NCBI GenBank assembly: GCA_041650805.1
Contig: JBAZKM010000003.1
Location: forward strand, 160,401-224,400
DNA length: 64,000 bases
Direction of reading: 5' to 3'
DNA from: Candidatus Omnitrophota bacterium
GTDB lineage: Bacteria > Omnitrophota > Gorgyraeia > 2-01-FULL-45-10
A program made the translations under genes and the position numbers. Below the pieces are notes generated by a model. That model saw only the letters and a program-made list of their open reading frames with translations. It did no database searches and had not been told where the DNA came from. The first letter of the stretch is position 1. Each line of letters starts with the position of its first letter. Below are positions 1 to 7,948 of this stretch, in pieces.

Positions 1-33
1 ATCTATATAGGTAGAAGGGTAAATGGCGACTTA

Positions 34-63
34 GCTATCAGCTTTCAGCTGTCAGCTATCAGC
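34..63. repeat. Heptamer array, left arm (GCTWTCA units)
   Basis: Four 7-bp units related to GCTATCA/GCTTTCA/GCTGTCA lie in tandem directly before the first gene. Their reverse complements form a matching array at 421-455, so the gene is bracketed by inverted heptamer arrays. The period was read directly from the sequence. Confidence 0.85.
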
Positions 64-74
64 AAAAGAAGAAT

Positions 75-440
75 ATGAAAGAGCAGAGATTTAGAAAGCT
101 AGAAGTTTGGATCAAAGCAATGGATTTTGTTGAGATGATTTATAAGATCACAAACAATTTTCCGCTAAGGGAGACGTATGGTCTTACAAGCCAATTGAGG
201 CGAGCAACGCTATCTATAGCTCTGAATATTGCCGAAGGAAGCGGCTCTTCTTCCGATAGAGAATTTAGTAGATTCTTGAATATATCTTTGAGGTCATCTT
301 ATGAAGTTATGTGCGGCATCGAAGTGGTAAGGCGACTTAAGTATTGCGATGACAATGCAATAAGCATTTTATCGGACAGATGTGATGAGATATCGGCAAT
401 GTTGACCGGTTTAAAGAGAAAGCTGAAAGCTGACGGCTGA
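75..440 (+). CDS. Four-helix bundle protein (S23/IVP family)
   Basis: This 121-residue protein looks like the four-helix bundle family first seen in intervening sequences of 23S rRNA genes, which shares its fold with the Avd accessory protein of diversity-generating retroelements. The typical N-terminal pattern is present: FRKLEVWIKAMDFVEMIYKI, then a segment ending LRRATLSIALNIAEG. The biochemical role of the family is unsettled; nucleic-acid binding has been proposed for some members. There is no good Shine-Dalgarno sequence before the ATG, only an A/G-rich stretch. The last codons and the TGA stop lie inside the right-hand heptamer array, so the array forms the C-terminus (KLKADG). The gene stands alone, upstream of the recA promoter. 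The inverted arrays on both sides make a mobile or formerly mobile cassette possible, but this is inference. Confidence 0.85.
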   Translation: MKEQRFRKLEVWIKAMDFVEMIYKITNNFPLRETYGLTSQLRRATLSIALNIAEGSGSSSDREFSRFLNISLRSSYEVMCGIEVVRRLKYCDDNAISILSDRCDEISAMLTGLKRKLKADG

Positions 441-455
441 TAGCTGAAAGCTGAG
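421..455. repeat. Heptamer array, right arm (AGCTGAA units)
   Basis: Five 7-bp units (AGCTGAA, AGCTGAC, GGCTGAT, AGCTGAA, AGCTGAG) are the reverse complement of the array at 34-63. The array supplies the stop codon of the preceding gene. In this orientation the unit contains TGA in its codon cycle; in the opposite orientation it is stop-free. Confidence 0.85.
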
Positions 456-467
456 GCCCGAAAACGC

Positions 468-497
468 TTTACAAGAAGGAGGTGACGCAGGTATAAT
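468..497 (+). promoter_or_regulatory. Probable recA promoter
   Basis: TTTACA at 468-473 and TATAAT at 492-497 are separated by 18 bp, a good sigma-70-type match. A start near 504 would leave a leader of about 68 nt before recA. I found no recognisable LexA operator, so SOS control cannot be claimed from the sequence. Confidence 0.6.
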
Positions 498-571
498 ATA
501 TGCTCTATATTATGTTATATAAAGAACGGTGTAATTGATCTGATCTGACTCAAAAAAAGGAGAGTTGAGCA

Positions 572-1624
572 ATGACTAAGACAAAGGTAAAGGAAGTTAA
601 GGAGAGGGAACCGATAAGGGAAGATGCTAAGGATATAAGCCAGGAAGAGAAGACGAAGGCGCTGGACCTGGCTCTCGGGCAGATAGAGAAGCACTTCGGG
701 AAGGGCGCCATAATGCGTCTCGGGCAGGACTTCAAGGTCGATGTCCCGGCCATCCCCACGGGTTCCATCGCCATAGACGTGGCGCTCGGCGTAGGCGGGG
801 TCCCGCGCGGCAGGGTCGTGGAGATATTCGGGCCCGAGTCGAGCGGCAAGACGACGCTGACTTTGAGCATCATCGCGAATGCCCAGAAGGCAGGGGGGCA
901 GGCGGCATTCATAGACGCGGAGCATGCGTTCGACCCGGCGTACGCAAAGAAGATAGGCGTGAACCTGGATAACCTTCTCATGTCACAGCCGGACACGGGC
1001 GAGCAGGCGCTCGAGATCACCGAGACGCTGGTGAAGTCGAACGCGATAGATGTCGTAGTTGTCGATTCTGTCGCGGCGCTGACGCCGAAGGCGGAGATAG
1101 AGGGCGATATGGGCGAATCGCACATGGGACTGCAGGCGAGGCTGATGAGCCAGGCGCTCAGGAAGCTCTCAGGGTCGATCTCCAAGTCGAAGACCTGCGT
1201 CATATTCATCAACCAGATAAGGGAGAAGATCGGCATCATGTTCGGCAACCCCGAGACGACGCCCGGCGGCCGGGCGCTCAAATTCTACGCCTCGGTCAGG
1301 ATAGACCTGCGGCGTATAGCGTCTCTGAAGAAAGGCGATGATGCCGTCGGTAACAGGGTCCGCGCCTCTATCGTTAAGAACAAAGTAGCGCCGCCGTTCC
1401 GGAAGGCGGAGTTCGATATTATGTTCGACGAGGGGATCTCCAGGGCCGGCAGTGTGATAGATGTGGCGGAGACGCTCGGCATATTGACGAAGAGCGGTTC
1501 GTGGCTCATATACGGCGAAGAGAAGATAGGGCAGGGCAAGGAGAACGCGAGGACCTATCTCAGGGAGAACCCGAAGGTCCTGGCGAAGCTCGAGAAGGAG
1601 ATCAGGGAGAAGGCGCTGAAATAA
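572..1624 (+). CDS. recA: Recombinase RecA
   Basis: RecA forms ATP-dependent filaments on single-stranded DNA, carries out strand exchange and triggers the SOS response. The Walker A motif GPESSGKTT is at residues 87-95, followed by the conserved core that includes the INQIREKIGIMFGNPETTPGG loop region. The 350-residue length is normal, with about 20 extra Lys/Glu-rich residues at the N-terminus compared with E. coli. The start is fixed by an AAGGAG ribosome binding site about 9 nt before the ATG. recX follows directly, a common recA-recX pairing in which RecX moderates RecA filaments. Confidence 0.98.
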   Translation: MTKTKVKEVKEREPIREDAKDISQEEKTKALDLALGQIEKHFGKGAIMRLGQDFKVDVPAIPTGSIAIDVALGVGGVPRGRVVEIFGPESSGKTTLTLSIIANAQKAGGQAAFIDAEHAFDPAYAKKIGVNLDNLLMSQPDTGEQALEITETLVKSNAIDVVVVDSVAALTPKAEIEGDMGESHMGLQARLMSQALRKLSGSISKSKTCVIFINQIREKIGIMFGNPETTPGGRALKFYASVRIDLRRIASLKKGDDAVGNRVRASIVKNKVAPPFRKAEFDIMFDEGISRAGSVIDVAETLGILTKSGSWLIYGEEKIGQGKENARTYLRENPKVLAKLEKEIREKALK

Positions 1625-1632
1625 AGGTCAAG

Positions 1633-2103
1633 TTGGAAGAAGATAAGAAGAAGACGTTAGCGAAGAATAGCGCGTACCGGCTCCTGCGGGTGAGGCCGAG
1701 GAGCGAGGCGGAACTGCGCGGCCGTTTGAAAGAGAAGGGTTACGACGGCGTCACCATAGACGGGGCCGTAGAAGACCTCAGGACCAAGGGTTACGTAGAC
1801 GACGAAAAATTTGCGCGGTTCTGGGTAGAGTCGCGCATGCACCTCAACCCGGTCGGCGACGTGGTGCTGAAGCACGAGCTTAGGCGGAAGGGCATAAGCG
1901 ATGCCGTCATAGACGCCGCCCTCGAGACGAAGGCAAAGGCCTATAACGAGTACGAGATCGCCCTCAGCATGGCGCGCGACAGGTTCGAGCGCCTGAAGAA
2001 ACTCGACCGGCGCAAGGCGACGAAGCGCCTTTACGACTTCATGTTGCGCCGGGGCTTTGCGTACGAGACGGTGAGAAGAGTAATAGAAGAGTTAGCGAAG
2101 TAG
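1633..2103 (+). CDS. recX: Regulatory protein RecX
   Basis: RecX binds RecA filaments and limits their growth. The product has the usual helical repeats, starting with the pattern NSAYRLLRVRPRSEAELRGR and ending in a segment typical of the family (FMLRRGFAYETVRRVIEEL). The reading frame is open back into recA to an ATG at 1501, but that would add a non-conserved tail translated from the recA 3' end. I therefore prefer the TTG at 1633, preceded by an AAAGG-like site, which gives about 156 residues, the normal RecX length. The start codon is uncertain. The gene lies 8 bp after recA and 4 bp before alaS. Confidence 0.85.
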   Translation: MEEDKKKTLAKNSAYRLLRVRPRSEAELRGRLKEKGYDGVTIDGAVEDLRTKGYVDDEKFARFWVESRMHLNPVGDVVLKHELRRKGISDAVIDAALETKAKAYNEYEIALSMARDRFERLKKLDRRKATKRLYDFMLRRGFAYETVRRVIEELAK

Positions 2104-2107
2104 GTAT

Positions 2108-4696
2108 ATGAAGACCGACGATATACGAAGCTTATTTCTGGAGTTTTTCCGCGCCAAGGGGCACGAGATAGTGCCGAGTGATTTGCTCGTCCCGAAAGAT
2201 GACCCGACGCTCCTCTTTACCGGCGCGGGGATGAACCAGTTCAAGGAGAAGTTCCTGGGCCGGAACGTCACGTACAGGCGCGCGGCATCGAGCCAGAAAT
2301 GCCTGAGGACCGGCGACCTTGAGAACGTCGGAAAGACGTCGGGCCACCACACGTTCTTTGAGATGCTCGGCAACTTTTCGTTCGGGGACTATTTCAAGAA
2401 AGAGGCGATCTCCTGGGCGTGGGAGTTCATGACTGAGGAGCTGAAGATACCGGAAGGCCGGCTCCGGGCGTCGGTATATAAAGACGACGCCGAGGCATAC
2501 GCCATCTGGAGGGACGTCATAAAGATGCCGGAGCGGAAGATAATAAAGTTCGGCGAAAAGGAGAACTTCTGGCCTTCCGAGGCGCCGACGAAAGGGCCCA
2601 ACGGGCCGTGCGGGCCGTGTTCCGAGATATTCTACGACTACGGCGATGACGTGGGGTGCAAAAAGCCGGGCTGTACGCCTGCGTGCGACTGCGGGAGGTT
2701 CATAGAAGTATGGAACCTCGTATTTACCCAGTTCGACAGGCGACCGGATGGAAAGCTTGAACCGCTCCCGAACAAGAATATCGATACCGGCATGGGGTTG
2801 GAGCGCCTGGCGTCGGTGATGCAGGGAGTGAAGACGAACTTTGAGATAGACATCTTTGTGCCGATCGTTAAAGAGATAATCAAGGGTATAGGGTTTAGGG
2901 TATCGGGTATAGAAAAAGCTAGACCCGAATCCCCATACCCCATACCCTATACCCTATACCCTAAGTTGAACGCCATCGCCGATCACATACGTGCGGTGGC
3001 ATTCATGATCGCAGACGGCGTGATGCCGTCCAATGAAGAGCGCGGTTATGTGGCGCGCAAGCTCATCAGGCGGTCGCTTAACCACGCGATGGACCTGGAG
3101 ATAAAAGTGCCTTTCCTTTACAAGCTCGTGAGCACCGTTTGCGAGGTGATGAAGATGCAGTACCCGGAGCTTTTGGAGAGAAGGGATGACATAGCTCAGG
3201 TCGTGAAGCGCGAGGAGGAGAACTTCCTCGTTGTGCTTGATACGCAGATACCTAAGGTGGAAGAAGCGTTTGAGAAATTTAAAGGTCATCAGGAATTGGC
3301 GGAGACGGCGTTCAATTTTTATGATACATACGGAATGCCGTATGACATGCTTGAGGAGATCGCCGAAAAATTTAAGTTAAAAATAGACAGGGCCGTCTTT
3401 GATAAACTTTTGGACAGGCAACGGACGCTTTCTCGCTCTAAGAGCAAGATAAAGGGCGAGATATTCTCCGAGACCTTCGCGAAGAAGGTGGAGTCGCTCG
3501 GTCTCAGGACAGAGTTTCTCGGTTATGAGAAGGCGAAGCTTGATGCGAAGGTCGCGGCGGTCCTCGAGGGCGGGGAAGTGATACTCGAGAGGACACCGTT
3601 CTACGGAGAATCGGGCGGACAGGCGGGTGACTGGGGCACGATCGAGACGCCGTCCGGAAAGATGGAAGTGAAAGACGCGAAGAAGATAGGCGATACGATC
3701 GTCCATATAGGCATTATGGTCAAAGGAAGGATCGTCAAGGGCGAGACGGCCAGGGTCGCCATAGATGAAGAGGTGCGCCGCAGGGTGATGCGTAACCATA
3801 CGGCGACCCATCTACTGCAGGCGGCCCTCCGCAGGGTGCTCGGTGAACATGTCCACCAGACGGGTTCCCTGGTGGATGCCGAACACCTGAGGTTCGATTT
3901 CACCCACATGAAGAAGATGGAGCCCCGCGAGATCGCCCGTGTCGAGGAGATAGTGAATGAGGCGATAAAGAAGGGCGTGGCTGTCGCAAAGGATATAAAA
4001 GATATAGATGATGCCAAGCAGAGCGGCGCCATAGCGCTCTTCGGCGAGAAGTACGGATCGAAGGTCCGCGTGATCTCGGTCGGGGACATATCCAGGGAGT
4101 TCTGCGGCGGGACACACGTCGATAACACAAAGGATATAGAGCTCTTCAGGATCACCGGCGAGAGCTCGATCGCATCCGGGGTCCGGCGTATCGAGGCGGT
4201 AACTGCGGACGCGGCCAGGAAATGGGCGGCGGACGAGATCGAGGCCAGGGACGCAAAGCTCAAAGACGAGAAGCGCAAGGAAAAGGAGAAGACGGCAAAG
4301 GCCTCGCTCCTCAAGTCGGAATTGGAGAAGGTCGACTCATATATAGCTAAAGGCATAGATGCGGGCGGCACCAGGGTCATAGCGGAGATAGTCCCGGGCG
4401 GCGTTATGGATATACTGCGCGCGCTGAGCGACGCCATAAAGTCGAAGGAGAGGTCCGCTGTCATAGTCCTGGCGTCTAAAGATAACGATAAAGTGTCGTT
4501 CGTGGTCTCGCTCACAAAGGACATCTTAGGCAGGAAGACCCTTACGGCCAATGATATAGCGAAAGATATGGCGAAGTACTTAAGCGGCTCCGGCGGCGGA
4601 AGGCCGGATTTCGCTCAGGGCGGCGGAAAAGATCCGTCGAAACTTGACGAGGCGTTACGGAAAACGTTTGAACTGGTCAAAGAGAGGCTAAGATGA
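2108..4696 (+). CDS. alaS: Alanine--tRNA ligase
   Basis: AlaRS charges tRNA-Ala and edits mischarged products. The class II aminoacylation domain comes first (FFEMLGNFSFGDYF, GPCGPCSEIFYD). The editing domain follows, with zinc ligands H564 and H568 (NHTATH) and C666 and H670 (CGGTH), then the DHHA1 domain ending GGGRPDFAQGGGKDPSKLDEAL. At about residues 259-285, between conserved blocks, the protein carries a translated pair of inverted heptamer arrays (2884-2962) that other AlaRS enzymes lack. The reading frame continues through it without disturbing the conserved LNAIADHIRAVAFMI segment. The stop overlaps hisD by 4 bp, which suggests translational coupling. Confidence 0.97.
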   Translation: MKTDDIRSLFLEFFRAKGHEIVPSDLLVPKDDPTLLFTGAGMNQFKEKFLGRNVTYRRAASSQKCLRTGDLENVGKTSGHHTFFEMLGNFSFGDYFKKEAISWAWEFMTEELKIPEGRLRASVYKDDAEAYAIWRDVIKMPERKIIKFGEKENFWPSEAPTKGPNGPCGPCSEIFYDYGDDVGCKKPGCTPACDCGRFIEVWNLVFTQFDRRPDGKLEPLPNKNIDTGMGLERLASVMQGVKTNFEIDIFVPIVKEIIKGIGFRVSGIEKARPESPYPIPYTLYPKLNAIADHIRAVAFMIADGVMPSNEERGYVARKLIRRSLNHAMDLEIKVPFLYKLVSTVCEVMKMQYPELLERRDDIAQVVKREEENFLVVLDTQIPKVEEAFEKFKGHQELAETAFNFYDTYGMPYDMLEEIAEKFKLKIDRAVFDKLLDRQRTLSRSKSKIKGEIFSETFAKKVESLGLRTEFLGYEKAKLDAKVAAVLEGGEVILERTPFYGESGGQAGDWGTIETPSGKMEVKDAKKIGDTIVHIGIMVKGRIVKGETARVAIDEEVRRRVMRNHTATHLLQAALRRVLGEHVHQTGSLVDAEHLRFDFTHMKKMEPREIARVEEIVNEAIKKGVAVAKDIKDIDDAKQSGAIALFGEKYGSKVRVISVGDISREFCGGTHVDNTKDIELFRITGESSIASGVRRIEAVTADAARKWAADEIEARDAKLKDEKRKEKEKTAKASLLKSELEKVDSYIAKGIDAGGTRVIAEIVPGGVMDILRALSDAIKSKERSAVIVLASKDNDKVSFVVSLTKDILGRKTLTANDIAKDMAKYLSGSGGGRPDFAQGGGKDPSKLDEALRKTFELVKERLR
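2884..2962. repeat. Inverted heptamer arrays inside alaS
   Basis: The left arm has four GGGTATA-like units (2884-2912). The right arm has four to five CCCTATA/CCCCATA units (about 2931-2962). The spacer is about 18 bp. The whole element is read in frame by alaS. A perfect left arm would contain TAG in this frame; the unit holding it reads TATCG instead of TATAG, so the frame stays open. Confidence 0.9.
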
Positions 4697-5913
4697 AGCT
4701 CGTGAAAGTCGGCTCAAAGCAGTTCCGGAAGCTGTGCGAGAGAAGCAGCTCGAGCAATAAGCGTGTCGCCGAGAGCGTACGCTCCATACTTGAGAACGTG
4801 AAGCTGTACGGCGACGATGCGCTCATAAGGTATACGCGGAAGTTCGATAAGGTTAAACTCGCCCCGAGGGACCTCAGGGTCTCCGCCTGCGAGATATCGG
4901 GCGCATACCAGGACATAAAGCCGGAATTCGTCACGACATTCAAGGTCATAATAGAGAACATCAACAGGTTCTATAAGAAGCAGCTGAAGAAGTCGTGGAA
5001 GACCAAAGACGGCGACGGTGTGATACTGGGCGAAAAGATCGCCCCTATAGATACGGTAGGGGTATATGTCCCGAGCGGCACGGTGCCGCTCGTATCGAGC
5101 GTCTATATGACCGTGATACCGGCAAAGATGGCGGGCGTGAAGAAGATAGTCCTGGTGACCCCGCCGAACGATTATAAGTCGGTGGACCCGCACATACTTG
5201 TAGTCGCCGACCTCTTAAAGGTGGACGAGGTCTATAAGGTCGGCGGCGCGCAGGCGATCGCGGCTATGGCGTTCGGGACGAAGACGATCCCGAGGGTCGA
5301 CAAGATAGTGGGCCCCGGTAACGCCTATGTGACGGAGGCGAAGAGGCAGGTCTTCGGTTACTGCGATATAGACATGCTTGCGGGGCCGAGCGAGGTGGTC
5401 ATCATCGCCAACCAGTTCTCCAACATAAATTACATAAAGGCGGACCTCGAGGCGCAGGCAGAGCATTTCATGGGGCTTGCCGTCCTGATAACGAATTCCA
5501 AGAAGATAGCCAAGATAGTCAAGAAGGAGACGTTCAAGGGATACGTAGTGCATGTCAAGAATATGGATGAGGCGGCCGACGTCGCCAATATGATCGCCCC
5601 GGAACACCTGGAAATATTGACGAATTCACCGGGCAGGATCGTGAAGAGGATAAAGGACGCCGGCGCGATATTCCTCGGGCCGTATACACCGGTCGCGATA
5701 GGGGACTACGTAGCGGGACCGAGCCACGTCCTTCCTACGGGCGGTAGCGCAAGGTTCTTCTCCGGCCTCGGGGTCTGTGATTTTTATAAGAGCACGCATA
5801 TCATATCTTACACAAGGAAGGCCCTTGAAAAGGTGCGCGACCCGCTTGAGCGGATCGCCGGGATCGAAGGGCTCAAGAAGCACCTCGATTCGGTCAAAGT
5901 CAGGTTCGAGTAA
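4693..5913 (+). CDS. hisD: Histidinol dehydrogenase
   Basis: HisD performs the last two NAD-dependent oxidations of histidine synthesis, from L-histidinol to L-histidine, using zinc. The hallmark segment GPGNAYVTEAKRQVFG is followed by DMLAGPSEVVIIA. Candidate zinc ligands aligned to E. coli are Q255, H258, D338 and H397. The length of 406 residues is somewhat short of the enterobacterial enzyme but usual for many phyla. It opens a hisD-B-H-A-F-I block and starts inside the alaS stop codon (ATGA overlap). Confidence 0.97.
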   Translation: MKLVKVGSKQFRKLCERSSSSNKRVAESVRSILENVKLYGDDALIRYTRKFDKVKLAPRDLRVSACEISGAYQDIKPEFVTTFKVIIENINRFYKKQLKKSWKTKDGDGVILGEKIAPIDTVGVYVPSGTVPLVSSVYMTVIPAKMAGVKKIVLVTPPNDYKSVDPHILVVADLLKVDEVYKVGGAQAIAAMAFGTKTIPRVDKIVGPGNAYVTEAKRQVFGYCDIDMLAGPSEVVIIANQFSNINYIKADLEAQAEHFMGLAVLITNSKKIAKIVKKETFKGYVVHVKNMDEAADVANMIAPEHLEILTNSPGRIVKRIKDAGAIFLGPYTPVAIGDYVAGPSHVLPTGGSARFFSGLGVCDFYKSTHIISYTRKALEKVRDPLERIAGIEGLKKHLDSVKVRFE

Positions 5914-5926
5914 AGGAGCTGATACG

Positions 5927-6541
5927 ATGCCAAAAACGACACGCAGTGCCGCGATCAAACGCAAGACGAGAGAGACCGAGATAACGGGAAAGCTCACTAT
6001 CGGCGGAGGCGGGAAGACGGATATAAATACCGGGATAGGGTTTCTCGATCACATGCTGACGCTCTTTGTCTTCCACGGTCTCTTCGACCTTACCCTTAAG
6101 GCAAAGGGCGACCTGAAGGTAGATATACACCATACCAATGAAGATGCCGCCATATGCCTGGGGAAGGCCTTCAGGGAGGCCCTGGGCGATTGCAGGGGGA
6201 TAAAGCGGTACGGCTCAAAGGAAGTGCCTATGGATATGGCATCGGCCAAGGTCACTGTCGATATAGGGGGCAGGTACGCCTTTCTGTGGCGGATCCCTGT
6301 AACGACAGCCCAGGAACAGACGGGCCGTGACGAGGGTTATTCGCTCATGGACGGGAAAGATTTTCTCGATACGTTCGCCAAGAACGCGAACATCAACCTG
6401 CATATAGATGTGTATTCGGGAGAAGATGTGCACCATGTGCTCGAGGCGATATTCAAGGCGTTCGGGATCGCGCTGGATGAGGCGACACAGATCGATGCGC
6501 GGCGCAAGGGCGTACCTTCTACAAAAGGGACTATCGACTAG
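5927..6541 (+). CDS. hisB: Imidazoleglycerol-phosphate dehydratase
   Basis: HisB removes water from imidazoleglycerol phosphate at a di-manganese centre. This is the single-domain form (204 residues) without the histidinol-phosphatase domain found in enterobacteria. The metal-binding motifs are visible as HHTNED in the first half and HHVLEAIFKAFG near the end. The frame is open upstream, but the ATG at 5927 has a clear AAAGGAG site 8-9 nt before it and gives the usual N-terminus, so I chose it. The stop directly abuts the hisH start. Confidence 0.95.
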   Translation: MPKTTRSAAIKRKTRETEITGKLTIGGGGKTDINTGIGFLDHMLTLFVFHGLFDLTLKAKGDLKVDIHHTNEDAAICLGKAFREALGDCRGIKRYGSKEVPMDMASAKVTVDIGGRYAFLWRIPVTTAQEQTGRDEGYSLMDGKDFLDTFAKNANINLHIDVYSGEDVHHVLEAIFKAFGIALDEATQIDARRKGVPSTKGTID

Positions 6542-7195
6542 ATGATAGCTATAATCGACTACGGGATGGGTAACCTGAGGAGCGTCCAGAAGGCGTTCGA
6601 GGTCACGGGCGCCGGGGCGAAGATCACCTCAAGGGCGGCCGACCTGGCGAAGGCGGAAAAGGTCGTATTCCCGGGCGTCGGCTCTTTTGGAGAGGCGATG
6701 GCGGAACTGAGGAGGCGTAAGCTCGTAGACCCGATAAAGGGTGCCATCGCAGAGGGCAAGCCGTTCCTCGGCCTCTGCCTCGGGCTTCAACTGCTTTTTG
6801 AACGGAGCGAGGAAGCGCCCGGCGTTAAGGGGCTGGGAGTGCTTAGCGGCAGGGTGAAACGTTTTAAGCCCGCAGTCCACAGCCCACGGCCCAATGCTCA
6901 AACGTTGAAAGTCCCGCATATGGGCTGGAATAGTATCAGCTTTCAGCTTTCAGCTTTCAGCTTTCAGCAAAATATCCTGAAAGGCATAGACAGAGGTTCG
7001 TACGTATACTTCGTCCATTCATATTACGTCGATCCGGAGGATAAGAGTGTGACGCTTACGACGACGGATTATGGTATCCGGTTCGTGTCGGGTATTTCGA
7101 AGGATAATCTATTCGGTCTTCAATTCCACCCGGAGAAGAGCCAGGATACAGGGTTGAAGATAGTGAAGAATTTTGTGAGGATAAAATGCAGATAA
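6542..7195 (+). CDS. hisH: Imidazole glycerol phosphate synthase, glutaminase subunit HisH
   Basis: HisH hydrolyses glutamine and channels ammonia to HisF. The class I amidotransferase nucleophile is C79 in GLCLG, and the His-Glu pair is in FHPEKS near the end. Two stretches do not belong to the family. Residues around 111-121 (AVHSPRPNAQT) come from a CAGCCCA-like heptamer array at 6873-6900. The stretch just after HMGWN comes from four CAGCTTT units at 6937-6968. Both keep the frame and lie between conserved blocks. The gene overlaps hisA by 10 bp. Confidence 0.95.
   Translation: MIAIIDYGMGNLRSVQKAFEVTGAGAKITSRAADLAKAEKVVFPGVGSFGEAMAELRRRKLVDPIKGAIAEGKPFLGLCLGLQLLFERSEEAPGVKGLGVLSGRVKRFKPAVHSPRPNAQTLKVPHMGWNSISFQLSAFSFQQNILKGIDRGSYVYFVHSYYVDPEDKSVTLTTTDYGIRFVSGISKDNLFGLQFHPEKSQDTGLKIVKNFVRIKCR
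6873..6900. repeat. Heptamer array in hisH (CAGCCCA-like)
   Basis: Four diverged units (CAGTCCA, CAGCCCA, CGGCCCA, ATGCTCA) have a clear 7-bp period and are translated in frame within hisH. The same unit type recurs in the giant gene at 41150-41217 and 43418-43517. Confidence 0.8.
6937..6968. repeat. Heptamer array in hisH (CAGCTTT)4
   Basis: Four perfect CAGCTTT units plus CAGC are read in frame as SFQLSAFSFQ-like sequence directly after the conserved HMGWN motif of HisH. It is the same unit family as the arrays around the first gene of the window. Confidence 0.95.
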
Positions 7196-7944
7196 TACCG
7201 GCAATAGACATAAGAGAAGGTAAAGTCGTAAGGTTGATACAGGGGGACGTGGGCCTTGAGACCGTCTATTCCGACTCGCCCGTCGCCATGGCGGAGAAGT
7301 GGGCGTCTTTCGGGGTCGGCCTGATCCATATAGTCGATCTAGACGGCGCCCTCGAAGGATCGCTGAAGAATCTTCCTATAGTAAAAGAGATCGTCAGGAG
7401 CGTGAAAGCGAAGATAGAGCTGGGCGGCGGGATAAGGGATGAAGCGACTATAAAGGCGGTCATAGACGCCGGTGTGGATAAGGTCATCATAGGGACGAAG
7501 GCGCTCGACGAACAATTCCTGGAAAAGGTGGCGAAGAAGTTCAGGGAGAGGATAATAGTCAGTGTCGATGCCAAAGAAGGTATGGTCCATTCCAGGGGGT
7601 GGGTATTCAAGACGAAGATAACCGCGGTCGATCTCGTTAAGAAGGCGGAGGGGCTCGGTATCGGCAGGATAAATTATACCGACATTTCGAAGGACGGCAC
7701 GCTTGAAGGGCCGAACATAAAGAGCCTGCAGAAACTCGTGAATTCTACGGAGATCGATATAGTCGCGGCAGGCGGCGTCTCCACGATAGATGATATAAAG
7801 AACCTGAAACCGCTCGAGAAAGACGGCCTCGTGGGCATAATCGTCGGTAAGGCGCTCTATGAGAATACGGTCGATCTCGCGGAAGCGATAAGGGTCTGCG
7901 GCGGTGCGGATCCGATGGTCAAAGGTCAAGGGGTAAGGGTCTGA
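7186..7944 (+). CDS. hisA: Phosphoribosylformimino-AICAR phosphate isomerase HisA
   Basis: HisA is a TIM-barrel isomerase that opens the ribose of ProFAR by an Amadori rearrangement. The start IPAIDIREGKVVRLIQGD, with the catalytic Asp in AID, and the later segment INYTDISKDGTLEGPN are typical. The 252 residues include about ten extra C-terminal residues (MVKGQGVRV). It overlaps hisH by 10 bp and lies 4 bp before hisF. Confidence 0.96.
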   Translation: MQIIPAIDIREGKVVRLIQGDVGLETVYSDSPVAMAEKWASFGVGLIHIVDLDGALEGSLKNLPIVKEIVRSVKAKIELGGGIRDEATIKAVIDAGVDKVIIGTKALDEQFLEKVAKKFRERIIVSVDAKEGMVHSRGWVFKTKITAVDLVKKAEGLGIGRINYTDISKDGTLEGPNIKSLQKLVNSTEIDIVAAGGVSTIDDIKNLKPLEKDGLVGIIVGKALYENTVDLAEAIRVCGGADPMVKGQGVRV

Positions 7945-7948
7945 CGGG

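Noticed and set aside
34..455. CRISPR array
   Set aside because: Repeats are only 7-8 bp, directly tandem and without unique spacers; no cas genes are present.
441..571. LexA/SOS box before recA
   Set aside because: No match to the E. coli-type or Bacillus-type palindromes that I could defend.
1501..1632. Upstream recX start at ATG 1501
   Set aside because: It would add about 44 residues translated from the recA 3' end in another frame, with no conservation expected.
3601..4551. Minus-strand frame of 316 codons in alaS
   Set aside because: GC-rich coding sequence on the other strand leaves it open by chance; Ser/Ala-rich product without domains.
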